64,000 nt of DNA, taken from Dactylellina haptotyla. Its lineage: Eukaryota > Ascomycota > Orbiliomycetes > Orbiliales > Orbiliaceae. This document shows positions 13,731 to 25,003 of the stretch, one piece after another (within the stretch, counting starts at the first letter, position 1; each line of letters starts with the position of its first letter). Location of the stretch: assembly GCA_031310005.1 (NCBI GenBank), contig CM062388.1, forward strand, positions 124,001 through 188,000. Reading direction: 5' to 3'. The position numbers were made by a program, and so were the translations under genes. The notes under the pieces were generated by a model. It searched no databases, was not told where the DNA came from, and saw nothing but the letters and a program-made list of their open reading frames with translations.

Positions 13731-13738
13731 TATAAAAG
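13731..13738 (+). promoter_or_regulatory. TATA box of amino-acid permease gene
   Basis: TATAAAAG lies 300 bp upstream of the permease start codon. It is followed by a leader with a long C/T tract at about 13960-14010, a feature often seen near fungal transcription starts. Confidence 0.35.
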
Positions 13739-14037
13739 ACGTTACTAAGATCGAGGTGGAATATTCTGCATTACCATGTTGGGTATCTCGCCTACCTGCA
13801 AAAGCTTGTCTTACCTTGACGTCCGTTATGACCAATCCTGAGCACGCCAGTCGAAATAAAAAGAACTCTTCATCCCTCTTTACGGACGGAGGAAGAATTA
13901 CACAATGTAACTTTCTTCACGACAAAGAGGACGTATGACGATAGTTCGCTATCGTTAGAGTTCTCTTCCCCGTATTTTCACTTCTCTCTCCCCTTTCTCT
14001 TTTTTCTTACCTACAGTACCAACGAGACTCGATCAAT

Positions 14038-15926
14038 ATGGGCCGCGACGAGGCGAAGGAAGACAGCATCCGGAATGCCGAGTACAGCGACACTGAGGTC
14101 GGCCTGCCCGAGGATACCCCGGCTCCCGAGAACGCGTTAAAGAGAGACCTCAAGAACCGACATATGCAAATGATTGCGATCGGTGGCTCAATCGGAGCTG
14201 GACTATTCGTTGGTTCTGGGGGTGCGCTGGCCACAGGTGGCCCGGCTTCTTTGATAATTGACTTCACGATTATCGGGTGCATGATGTTGTTCACTGTTCA
14301 TGCCCTTGGCGAGTTAGCCGTCATGTATCCTATCAATGGAGCGTTTTACAGCTATTCGGTCCGGTTCATTGACCCGGATTGGGGATTCGCCATGGGTATT
14401 AGCTATGCATTGATGACATTAATAGTGCTACCCTTCGAGCTAATCGCATCTTCGATCACTCTGCAATTCTGGGCTGACAGCGATAAATTACCGCATCAAG
14501 GAATATTCATCGCTATATTCCTAATAATCGTTGTCATTATCAACCTTTTCGGTGTACGAGGCTATGGCGAGGTGGAGTTTATTCTTGGGTCCGTTAAAGT
14601 TATTGCTATACTCGGTTTTTGCATCTTGGCGGTTGTTATAAACTGCGGCGGCGTACCAACTGATAATCGAGGCTATATTGGTGCAAAATACTGGAGGTGA
14701 GTCTCCAACTGCGTGCAGCTAATAGAAGCTATGCCCGTGTTTTATCAACTATTCCGTCTGGGGATATCAATTGACTGACTTCCTGGACTCTAGTGACCCC
14801 GGCGCTTTCCGAAACGGATTCAAAGGCTTCTGCAGCGTATTCGTTACCGCATCGACAGCATTCGGAGGAACAGAACTCGTCGGACTGGCGGCCGCAGAAA
14901 CCGAGAACCCACGAAAAACGCTACCGAAAGCGACAAAGCAAGTCATCTGGAGGATCACCCTCTTCTACATCGTATCCCTTTTCCTCCTAGGCCTCGTTGT
15001 CCCCTCGAACGACCCCATCCTCGCATTCGCTAGCGGCGCTCACAGCAAATATTCACCCTTCGTCCAAGCGATCCGGCTAGCCAGCATTCCGATCCTACCG
15101 AGCATCTTCAACGCCGTGATTTTACTCACCGTGATATCTGTTGCGAATACTTGCTCCTACGGCTCGACACGTACCCTCCAAGCGTTAGCGCAGAACGGGC
15201 ACGTACCGAAGATTTTTGAGAAAATCGACAGCAGAGGTCGTCCCATTTACGCCCTCGGGCTAGCACTTGGTATGGAACACAACCATCATTTAGCACATTC
15301 TATTTAACCAGGTACAAAAATTAGCTAACGGAACTTGCATCATAGTATTCGGATTTCTGGGATTTGTCACCCTCGCACCGAACGGAGACAGCGCCTTCTA
15401 CTGGATTTTAGCACTCTCAGGTCTCGCCAACTTCTTCTCCTGGGGTTCCATAAACTACGCACACATTCAATTCCGCAGAGCCTGGAAAATGCAAGGTCGC
15501 TCTATCGACGAACTTCCATTCAAGGCTGGATTTGGCGTCTGGGGCTCCTGGGCCGGGCTTGGCATGAACATTCTCTGTCTTATCGCGCAACTTTATGTCG
15601 CTATTTTCGTACGTTCTTATCACACTCGAACCCCTGGGATTGACCAGGTGTGGAAATTTGCTAACAAAAAACAACAACAGCCATTCGCGGGTAAATCTTC
15701 CGCCAAGGGTTTCTTGCAGAGCTACTTGGGCGCTCCTTTCGTTATCATTTGCTTCCTCGGTCATAAAGCGTATACTCGCAACTGGAAGTTTGGGGTCGAC
15801 CTGATGGACGTCGACCTCGATGCCGGGCGAAGAGAAACTGGAAATCTAGCAGAAATCATGCGTAAGGAGAACGAAGAAAAGGCGAACTGGTCGAGAATGA
15901 GGAAGACTTACGACTGGTGTTGTTAA
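14038..15926 (+). CDS. Amino-acid permease, APC superfamily (YAT family)
   Basis: Three exons, 14038-14696, 14794-15269 and 15346-15926, give 571 aa. The product is a plasma-membrane proton/amino-acid symporter of the fungal YAT family. A hydrophilic N-terminus of about 40 residues leads into LKNRHMQMIAIGGSIGAG, the family signature before helix 1 (around 38-55). Roughly twelve hydrophobic segments follow. The conserved GGTELVGLAAAE stretch in exon 2 and the FGVWGSWAG segment in exon 3 are typical of the family. The second intron has a CTAAC branch point and the first a TGAC near its acceptor. The C-terminal tail is charged and cytosolic. Substrate range (general or acidic amino acids) cannot be decided from the sequence. 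An AATAAA at 16085-16090 may be the polyadenylation signal. Confidence 0.93.
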
Positions 15927-16116
15927 CCAGCGTAAGAATGGCGTTCAATTGTATTTTTTATCATTTTAATCATAGCACGCGTATGTATTCATATAGAAGG
16001 ATCATATATGGAGCAAGTATTTGAAAAAAGTTATATTCGGTAAACATTAAACATTATTTCGTCAATCTATGTGACAAAACTTAAAATAAAGCCCCACACT
16101 AAGATAGTTGGCCCCT

Positions 16117-17297
16117 TTAACAAACACTGATGAACTGAGGAGCGGGAACCCTCGAGTTGGAATAGGTGTAAGAATTGGTGGTCTTGTACCATCCGTCAGA
16201 CCTCTTCTGGCCACCGTTGACAGCATAGCTATCGGCCCATGGGACAGAGTAGAGAGTGCATGTCATACCCTGCGCCTTTCCATCCTTGAGAACGACGTAG
16301 GCGTCGAAGAAGTTCTATATTGAAATGTCAGTTAAGAGTCTATGGATAGACTGAAGATTGGGTAGAAGAAGAATTAACTTACGCAAGCCTTGTAAGAGCA
16401 TGGGGTGCTAGCGTGGTGTCGTCCGCTGTATGCAGTCTGAGCATCACATGCGGTAGCGCAGACAGTTGGGTCGAAGTAATCCAAGTTGAGATCAGCGTTT
16501 GGATAGTTCTTGAAACCCATGTAGGTGTCGACGCCGTCCAGTAAAGGAGCGTTGATGCTGCCGTACAAGTTTTGTCCAGCGGAGGTGAAGTTGACAAGAT
16601 TGGAAGCGACGTAAGGCTTGACGTAGCCAACCGATGCGGCGAGGACGACTTTGAATTCCTTGCGGGTCTCGCCAGTGTTATCGGCAGCACCGTCAAGGAA
16701 TGGGAAACTCCAAAGGGTGCACTTGTAGTTTGTGATTGGCGCTGGGTTTGGACATCCAACACCAGGGTCGAGAGATGGGTCACGCTCGGCGTAGAGGTTG
16801 AAACCCAAGCATTGTGCCTTCTTGTCGCAAAGGGTAGCGCAGGCCGTGATGTCGTAGGATTGGATGGTGGTGAGTCCACGATAACCAATCTGGTTCACGC
16901 TACCCTTGAGGCCGTCGAACACCTTGGTATACGCACCGAGGGTGGATGGGTTGGTAGGCGGGTAGGCTGCAGATACGGCATCCTGCCATTCAGTTGGTCC
17001 AAGATCGAATTGCGGTCCTGAGTTTGGGGGTTGAGGAGCGCAATCGCCGGGGACACGCTTGAGAACCTCGCGACGGGCCTTCTTAGTGCTTGCAGGGTCA
17101 GACTTGACATCGGCAACGATATCGCTAGTGGAGGGTTTCGTGACCGGGATTGTCTCTTTGGTGGCACCAAAATCCGGCCCGGTGGAAAGATCGTCGCCGC
17201 CGAAATCCATGTTCGAGAAATCAATGGTTTGAGCATTTGGGGCAGGAGCCGCGAGGGCAGTGGCAGCGAGGGCCGCAATGATGACTGAGTACTTCAT
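16117..17297 (-). CDS. Secreted apple/PAN-like fungal protein
   Basis: Two exons, 17297-16383 and 16314-16117, give 370 aa. Residues 1-17 form a signal peptide ending in ALAAP. A low-complexity, acidic pro-region with dibasic sites (KKARR, LKR) runs to about 80. It is followed by two Cys-rich segments that resemble PAN/apple folds, one with CATLCDKKAQCLGFNLYAER and the other with CATACDAQTAYS. The C-terminal exon carries NFFDAYVVLKDGKAQGMTC and the SYAVN(G)GQKR stretch found in many secreted fungal proteins of unknown role. A carbohydrate- or protein-binding wall or effector function is possible but not shown. The splice site TGC|GTAAGT and acceptor ATATAG are clear. The gene converges on the permease gene, with only 190 bp between the stop codons. 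Confidence 0.85.
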
Positions 17298-20172
17298 TGT
17301 TTTTGGTTTGTGAGTTTGAAGAACGAGAAAGCGTCTATTAACCTATTAAAAGGAGTATATAAAAGATGCTCAAATAAAGAGATCCTGATAGAACGAGTGG
17401 CTTCCCTCAATTCGATATCCAGGTAACGAATGTGTTATTCCGTATATTTCGACACGTCGTCGGGACTTTTGATGAAAACTGCAGTGATCTTCCTACCATC
17501 CCCATGGGGGGCATGTGGAGGGCCATATTTATATTAAATCTCCTAGATACAATTGCAACCAGGAAGAGTTATAAAAAGTTTGATAAGAGTACCAATTCAT
17601 CCCGTCCTCGCTGTGCCAAAGGGGTCTGGTATCCATCCGCCATTGACCCTACCCTCGTCAGAGGCGCAGGCTAAGAAAAAGTTATTATGATAAGAACTAG
17701 GTTCAGAAATCAGTTCTATTGCGTTTCTGGACTTAGCGTTCTAAATTACCACGAGAACTTTCTTTGAATTTTTCCAGTCTCCTCGGCCAAAGGAGATTCG
17801 GCGAGACAAGCAATATAGACTTGTAGTGGTGGCATGAGATTAGATGCTGCATGGTGTGACCGGGATGGGCCCGTTTAAACAGCCTAGATTCCATGCGGTT
17901 GACCAAAAGAAGAGGAGGGGGTGCACAGCGCAGTGCGCAACCAATCGGTTTGTGCCAGACGGCACACGAACTGCTTTTCGGGTGCCTGACGATCGATAGG
18001 GGAATCATCAAAGTGGATTCTGTGTGACGAAGCTGTCACCGACGGCATATGGCTGTGGGGGCGGCTTCGCGAACCGACGGAGAATTACCACCAACATTTC
18101 GAATCCTGAGATCAGAATACTTCCGCGAGCAAAAATAATACTCTAATAACATTTCCTTCGCTCGGGACTTCGCGATGTGCTTTCACTGCGAAAGTCGATT
18201 GTGTGCGCGCACAATAAACAAAACCTGGTAAGGGGAAGGGGTTCGAGTGTGCGCTGTGTCTGCATCAACAATCGCCCACGTAAGGAATGCTATTTTGCTC
18301 TTGCCGCGCAGGAATATCACTTTTAACTCATGCAGACATGCATGCATGCACGAACCCTGTGAACAAAAAAAAAAAAAAAAAAAATTCTTGCGGTTTTCTC
18401 GGAAGATACCGGACCGCCCGCTTGGATGCTGGATGGGGAATTGGAGTTTGTTCGTGTGGGACTTCAACAGATTGTTGTGTTCAAGATCGGTTGCTGGCTA
18501 CCGAAACTGCACTCTCCAGGGTGGCACCGCGAAGCACCGACTAGCATCCATGCAGCTATCGAGAATACTATCACACTTTCGACGAGCTCCACTAGTACTA
18601 TCAGCGTCGTTGCATTGCATTCCACGAAAGGGCTGGTATGATTGAACGTGCCGACACGAAGGCTGAACTTCAAGGTTTTCTCAAAATAGGTAACCGGGCG
18701 CCGATAAGCTCTTCAAAGCGACTTTTCGATCGAAAAAGCACCCCCAATGGGCGACATGGATCCATTGAGTGGTGGCACAGACGCAAACACGGCGACAGTG
18801 CAACTTGGTGAATCGAATGAACCGGGTTATCTCCAGCCGTCTCAAAGGGGTAATTCGGCTGAGCTTACCGTCTGCAATCGAGAAAAACTCAAGAATGCAG
18901 ATGTTAAGATTGCGACCTGTGGGATGCGTGGCGAGAGTGTCTCGTGTCTCATGCAAGCGCCTGTGAGTTTGGGGGTGTACTTGTACATGTTACCTGATCC
19001 AGAGAGGCTTTTTCAATGATATTTTCTTTCGATCATGATCGTGGGTCAGCCCTCGAGCAACCTTTTTTTAGCCTTGCATTCAATTGCGACCGGAGTCCGG
19101 ATCGACCCACTTTACTGTACTAAAAAAGAATCTTCAAAACTCCAATAAATGCTACGACAGTACAGTGGTGCAATCAATCTTGATCTCGATTCGTCTCGCC
19201 AAGCTGATAACGAGGCCAAAAAAGTGTGAAGCGCCACCAGTGCTGGTGCTGGCGGGTTTTTCTTTTGCGGCTGGCTTTTTGATCGAAAAAGGAAAGCTGG
19301 AATACAGCGAGACAGGAGATAAAATAGCCCGAAGTTTAAACTTTACGTAAAGTATTGGTATCTTGGAGATCGAAGTTGCTCCATTGGCTTGCCCAGCCCG
19401 GACCGACCCGTTAGAGTCAGGAACAAACCAAGCACGGCGCCGACGTCGAGGGGCAAATGTATTGCGAACCGAAGTCCGTAGACGTTAGATTTCTAGTTTG
19501 GGCTGGTCTTGTTTTCGGCCTGTGCAACCGTCGAGACAGCAGGGGAGCGCGACAACGCGATGTGTTGGCAAACTGGGACGCGGGGATGGAGGTATTGCAT
19601 TGGAAGCTCTGTGCGAAGCTGCATGAGCCTCGCGATGCGGCGTACACAGGTTAGCACAGCCGCAGGAGAGTCTAGAACCAAGGCTTTATGGTTTCGGAGA
19701 TAGCAATGACCAAACGTGATCGAGCGAATTCTCCTCTTGCTAGCCGGTATCCGTAGCATCAGCCTTGAGACCCTGAAGCCCTTAAGTTTCCAACGAGAGC
19801 GATTGATCAACTGATTCTCACCGAACATAACAAATAAGGAGCGATACTAATTCCATGGAACTTTTGATTGGAAAGATGAAACTGTTCAAATATTAAGAAA
19901 TCGCTCTCCAGAAGCTATGTATACTGTCTGACTGACACTGCTTCACCAAACAATTGAGACCTTCCTAGCTATGACGATCGCGAACTAGCCTTCGCCGATA
20001 ACACAAAAACGCCTACCAATATATATATCCCGCGAAAAATACATTCCCACCAATTCATGATAAACGCTAAAACGAGCAATACGAAAACAAAACAACAGAA
20101 AAAGATAGTAACGAGCACTCGCCAGCGATGGTGTCAGATAAAGGAAGGACCAAAAAAGTCAACTGTAAGTGA
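17298..20172. other. Intergenic region, no supported gene
   Basis: Nearly 2.9 kb without a convincing gene. It contains a 20-bp poly(A) tract at 18365-18384 and a locally GC-richer patch around 19400-19650 in which both strands stay open. None of those frames has a motif or paired splice sites. Confidence 0.55.
18365..18384 (+). repeat. Poly(A) tract of 20 bp
   Basis: Uninterrupted run of 20 adenines. No target-site duplication or retroelement body was recognised next to it. Confidence 0.8.
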
Positions 20173-21504
20173 CTACACCATCGCAGGAGTTGCTGTCATT
20201 CTATTGTATCGATGGCGAACGTCTGGTTGTTTTCGTTGCTGGAAGTACTCCCTCCTCCAAATATCACGTTCTGCTATCATGTCATCACGATCGCATCGCA
20301 TTTGCTCTAGTTCTTCTTTGGTAATGTGAAGCTCTCGTTGGAGTGCTTCAATTTGTGAAATGAGTTGGGCGTTGGTTCGGCGCGGATGTATATTAAGAAC
20401 CCCACTATTATCACTGCTATCTTTAGAATGTGGATACGACTGGGTAGTATCACCCTGCAAAACATCACTGGGTTTTGGGACGATGAATGGCAACGTCGGA
20501 GTGGAGTCTACAGAAGGTTCAGGCTTTGATGTTGAAGATGATCCGAGAGTTATGGTGTTCTGTAAGCTGAGAAAGTTGACCCTCTGACGCTTCTCAGATC
20601 TGGTTGGAGCTTTAGGAGATCTAGGCGAGTTTGCACGACGTTTGGTACCGAGTGGTAGACCTCCTTTGCAGTTCTTTTGGTGAACTTGCAAATTATCGTA
20701 TCTCGTGACTTGCGTATCGCATTGATCACATTTGAAAGCTTGCATGCCGTGGTGGTCTCGCATGTGGTCTCCCAGTTTCTTGAGATTAGAGATTTCGAAC
20801 CCACATTGCGCGCTAACGCACTTGTAAGTACGGGAAGGTCTTCGTATTTTCTGAGTTGGTGCGGTATTGGGACCGATTTGAATGGTGTGCAAGGATTTCT
20901 GAAAATCGTAATCGGTGTTACCAATAGGCCTTTCGGTGGGAAATGGTGAGTCCTTCTGACCGCCATGTGAGGTTGCCGGGTTGTTGGTTTTTGTGGTGAT
21001 GTTGGACAGGGCTGGCCTTTTTCTGGATAGGTCGACAACCGACGGGTCGATCGTAGTGGGAGGATGGTTTTGTGACGGTGAGGTGGGAGCAAGTGTGGCA
21101 GACGAACGGAAGGATATAGAAGGGCTCTTGGGTGGACTGAAAAAGGTCTCCACACCTATCGACGGAGAGAACTTGTGTTAGAGACCGATATATATGTAAA
21201 AGTAATATTGTTCAATAAAGTGAATGCGGGGACAGAAGGCTGAAACTTACTCTGAAGTTTTGGCGGGTTAGATTCAACCTCTGGTAGACGGAAGAACTCG
21301 GTTTCAAAAAGCGAGTCTGTTCGTTAAGATAGTTTAGACTATTAGCCTTTTTGGGTGCGCTATATTACCCAATACGAGGTGGATAAGGTCTGGAGTATCT
21401 TGGGAGGTGTCTATACCGTCATAGTCTTGGAGCTCGTCACCGTCCGCATCTGCGAAGGAAAAGGGGCGAAGAAATTGAAAAGCTTCACAATTAGAAACAT
21501 CCAT
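20173..21504 (-). CDS. C2H2/C2HC zinc-finger coiled-coil protein ZF1
   Basis: Three exons, 21504-21369, 21316-21251 and 21155-20173, give 394 aa; both introns are in phase 1. Exons 1 and 2 encode an acidic, aromatic N-terminus with DYDGIDTSQDTPDL. Finger 1 is C180-x4-C185 with H198 and H203. The linker HGMQAFKC leads to finger 2, C210-x2-C213 with H226 and C230, so it is C2HC. A basic motif, RQRVNFLSLQ, is at about 257-266. A coiled coil runs from about 330 to 375 and includes the ERDIWRREYF end shared with ZF2. A nuclear, DNA-binding, dimeric regulator is inferred. It is one of six paralogs in the window. The chosen start gives an exon 1 like those of its paralogs, but the frame stays open upstream to a Met at 21627, so the N-terminus could be longer. 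Confidence 0.85.
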
Positions 21505-22028
21505 TTTGGAGAAAACAGTCTCTTGTAGATTGAAGATTTCCGAGGGCGTGCGAGCTTCCTGATTCTTTGAGTCTGTCAGAACATCGAGGCCGGGGACTTG
21601 ATGGGCACAGTTGTCAATCGTTCTCATTTCAAGTCGGAGTATCCAGCAGCAGGCAGAGGATGGCAGCGCTCGCAGACAAGCCCCAGCAGGGAAGAGAGCT
21701 GCCTTGTGTTGCGGCTGGCAACACACCGTGTTGTTTCCAGGCTTGGCAATAATTTGCTTTTTCGCCGCGACGGCGCTATCAGGCCCCCTCCGCACCAACA
21801 ACGCGACACCCCACCCGCCAGGCCCCGTCAGACTCATAGCTGTTGCGATGCTACACCTCGCTCGGCTCGACTTGCCCGACGCCTGTAGTCGATTATATCG
21901 GTCTATGAGGCGCGAATAGCCCTTTGATTTCGTTAATGGAGAGATCTATGGGATTACTTCGTGATTTAGCTCTGGTTCCGCTTGACTACTATACACAATC
22001 TTTGTTTGGAGCATCTTACCATGTAGAT

Positions 22029-22307
22029 TTATCTCCTCATTGATAGCCATCCCTCATCATCCACCTGGTCGGGATTCGCACTCATAATGCGGTAGACTAC
22101 TTTGAAGAAAAAAAGTAGATTGACTAACTCTACCGACCCAAGGTAGGTAGATTCTATCAGTCTAATTTTTGGAAACATACCCTCAACGGGTGAGTTCGGT
22201 GGATAATCGCTGAGATATATTTCTTCTGTACGATGCTGTAATATGCATTCTGATATGAATTCCGCTTGCTTCCGTCGTTTTTCGAACCAAACGTTGGGTG
22301 CAATCAT
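22029..22307 (-). CDS. Possible small two-exon gene, unknown function
   Basis: Exons 22307-22181 and 22099-22029 would encode 65 aa. The donor GTATGT and a T-rich acceptor (CTTCAAAG) are good, and the intron is in phase 1, as in the neighbouring zinc-finger genes. The protein starts MIAPNVWFEKRRKQ, is charged and has SDYPPNSPVE just before the splice. No family is recognised. The unspliced frame is also open, so splicing cannot be proven. It lies 525 bp upstream of ZF1 on the same strand and might be a remnant of an upstream exon or a separate micro-gene. Confidence 0.3.
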   Translation of the reverse strand: MIAPNVWFEKRRKQAEFISECILQHRTEEIYLSDYPPNSPVEGMFPKIRLIESTYLGSVELVNLLFFFKVVYRIMSANPDQVDDEGWLSMRR

Positions 22308-25003
22308 TTTCGGTAGAAGAGTTAGATGACATATTGGATAGTCCGAGAGTGCCGTTTCAAAGGCTACAGCTGATAGAGAAGCGTCGTGAAGTCGGGTGTT
22401 GTCTCTCGGAAAGGTAGAACGGCGCGCTTATGTAGTTAAGACGAAGTGGGAGTCATAAATCTTTTCGGAATTTTGCACTGAGAATTGGTTGATATAACCT
22501 TACTCCGCAGCAGACGTTATGGCCTCTGCGATTGTGGGAGGGATTATGCTTCGAGCTTGAATGGTAAGGTATATGTATTCGAGATAGTGCGATTTGACAT
22601 GTCTTGCGTCCTAACAATTTCCTTGTCATCAGCTTATTGGTAGCTTTGAAGGGCCCCTCCCCTGCTATACTAATAATTCTGAGGCTCTAATAATTCTCGG
22701 AATTCTGAGCGTAGCGGGTAAGCTTGGTGCGCCCCACAAGGGGCTGTCGGCCTGCCCGACTACGGCCTGACATTAAATTGATATTCCATCATTCTTCGGG
22801 GCACCGCCTTTGTCTCATCAAATCTGGAACATTACGTAGGAAAATCAGGACTCGAAGTCAGGATTCCTGTCAGTAGCGTTGAAGTGTTGTATTCTGTTCA
22901 GGATTCCTGCTGTTTCCTGTGTTGTTGGCACAGTCTCGAACCCAAACCAAAACACAACAGTTGTTGGCACTTGCTGTCCTAACCAGATGACTAGCCGTGT
23001 GAACCTGGCCTTACATGGGGCCCGGGTGCGCCCCGTCATTGCATCGATAATTCCTAACTAGGCTAGGAGCAGGGAACAACATCCCGAATTACAAATAAGT
23101 AGACTACGTAAGTACTTATCGATTCGTGAAAATAAGTTTACAAATTTACTGTATATGGAAATTCGTAATGGTTATGGTCTCGAATTCCATAGATCCGTAG
23201 CATGATCATGACCTAGCCTCTAGCAGTTACACCGGAATTTTGAACCTTTCGGTTCAAGGCTAGTCTAGCAAAGATTTGGATAGAAAATATTACTCATTGA
23301 TCGAATGCTTAGGAAATTATTGGCTATTATCCAAGTGTTACATCATGATACTCATTCTAACGAAATAACTAGACTGTTGTTGACGATATAAGCTCGATTT
23401 AGAGCTTAACGGCGTGAAATTTAAAGCCCAGCTATGTTGATAGTCTAATGCAAAATATATTTAAAAGGGAAATTGGAAATTAAACCAAAGCTCCTCAAGA
23501 CAATCACACTACCTAGCACCAGTTACCTTGTCTTAAAATTGTATGGGTGGTCGTTGCGGATGGGGTATCATCCGTTCCACTATTTGTACATCTGCCACGG
23601 TGCTGGATCGAGGGTGTTCTCCATGGCTTTCAACGTTCCCGTATATATCGAACCATACCGCGAGTGCGCTAAATACGGACTCTCGCGCTGCGTGGACTAA
23701 ATTCCCGGAATAGGCGTGTGTTTCTCAAGGTGGTCTAGCGTAGCTTTGAGGTGGCATACTTCTAATGGAAGTAAAGGATGGGGGGGACATACTGCCCAAG
23801 TTCGCCTTGAGTTTGCATTCGGCAGCACTGAAGAGGTTGGAATACAAAGGCGGGTCGCCTCGAAACTGAAATTTCCAGGCGTGCCACAAAAGGTCATCGT
23901 ACAGGTCCTTGCTAGGTGAAATAAAAGGCCTTTTCGAACGTGCTCAGCTTGGGAGTCTCAGTTTTTCACGTGATATTGTCCATACATCATCTATCGGGCT
24001 CACAAAGAGTAAAATTTTAAACCTATCTACCATGATATAATGTTTCGGTGGCTATAACACAGACATTCTAATCCAGCAACGCCCACGGAGGCCATTTCTA
24101 AGTTGATCTTAGTGAAACCTCAGCGAGCTCCGACGGATATACTTCTATGACGAACTATTAGGTACGGACGATAAATAGTTCCACACTACAGCAAAATTGC
24201 AAATTGGTTCCTTTGTATGTGTATAATATCATAAATCAGACCGACTTGTGGCGAAAGTATAATATAACTACTATATATTCCCTAGGATCCGTGGCGCCAT
24301 CTGAAAACTATAAGATTCGTGTGTTTTTCAACTGCGTTTGCCTCGATCGCAGTGGCAGGCTATATCTAGTTCGGTAAGTATAATAGAAACCAAAAGCGAC
24401 GTTAAAATAGGCTTCGAATAGTCATCTTAGACCTCAGTCTGAGTCTGGAGCACGCTTTTTGGAATAATCCCACCGTTTGCCTTTCATTCATCCGTAATCG
24501 GAAAAACACTGACTGCAAACCCTTCGTTCACACCAGGAACAACCCAGCCGACCTCTGTCAGCATTTCGTGTTGGCTGAGGTTGGCAGCACGAAAAGCCCC
24601 CTCAACGCTTATCCGCGGCGCGCCACAAGGCCCAAGGCATTGCTCAGTCACCACTCGGCTGGTAGCACAGACGGCCAGATGCATCCGATTAGGAAGCTCT
24701 CCATCGGGTAATCACTAATCCGTCCCATATCCAACGTCAGCCACAGCCATGGCGGAGAGTATCTCCAGAGGCTCAACGGAAGGTTAAGCCATGACTCATT
24801 GGCAGGAAATCCAACAATCGAGTCTCCATGCGACCGCCCGCAAATACCTGCGGGGTATATATAACCTTGATATTGTCCACAGATTGGAGTCTGCTCAGTA
24901 TCTTCATCTCAATTGCAATTTAGCAGGACTCTATACCTTCTCAGTCCATTGGTTCCCATCAGTAACTATCAATTTAACTTGATATATTCACACATATACC
25001 ACA
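22308..25003. other. Intergenic region, no supported gene
   Basis: About 2.7 kb. It contains a stretch at 22846-22990 with repeated TCAGGATTCCTG-type words that resembles part of 57497-57541. The last 250 bp are the promoter of the RNA ligase gene. No coding frame is supported. Confidence 0.55.
24792..24863 (+). promoter_or_regulatory. Promoter elements of RNA ligase gene
   Basis: TGACTCA at 24792-24798 is a perfect Gcn4/CPC1-type bZIP site, overlapped by ATTGG (inverted CCAAT). TATATATAA follows at about 24855-24863, 140 bp before the start codon at 25004. Spacing and order look like a real core promoter; control by cross-pathway amino-acid starvation is inferred only. Confidence 0.4.

Larger units (their letters stand above)
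10045..14037. other. Intergenic region with decayed minisatellite
   Basis: About 4 kb without a supported gene. The stretch 10740-10860 is very AT-rich. A degenerate 66-68-bp repeat occupies 11270-11537. A 153-codon plus-strand frame at 11711-12172 and a 180-codon minus-strand frame at 10358-10900 have no recognisable motif and are not called. The last 300 bp hold the permease promoter and a long pyrimidine-rich leader (13960-14010). Confidence 0.55.

Noticed and set aside
18365-18384. Poly(A) run as a LINE or processed-pseudogene tail
   Set aside because: No coding relic upstream and no flanking target-site duplication.
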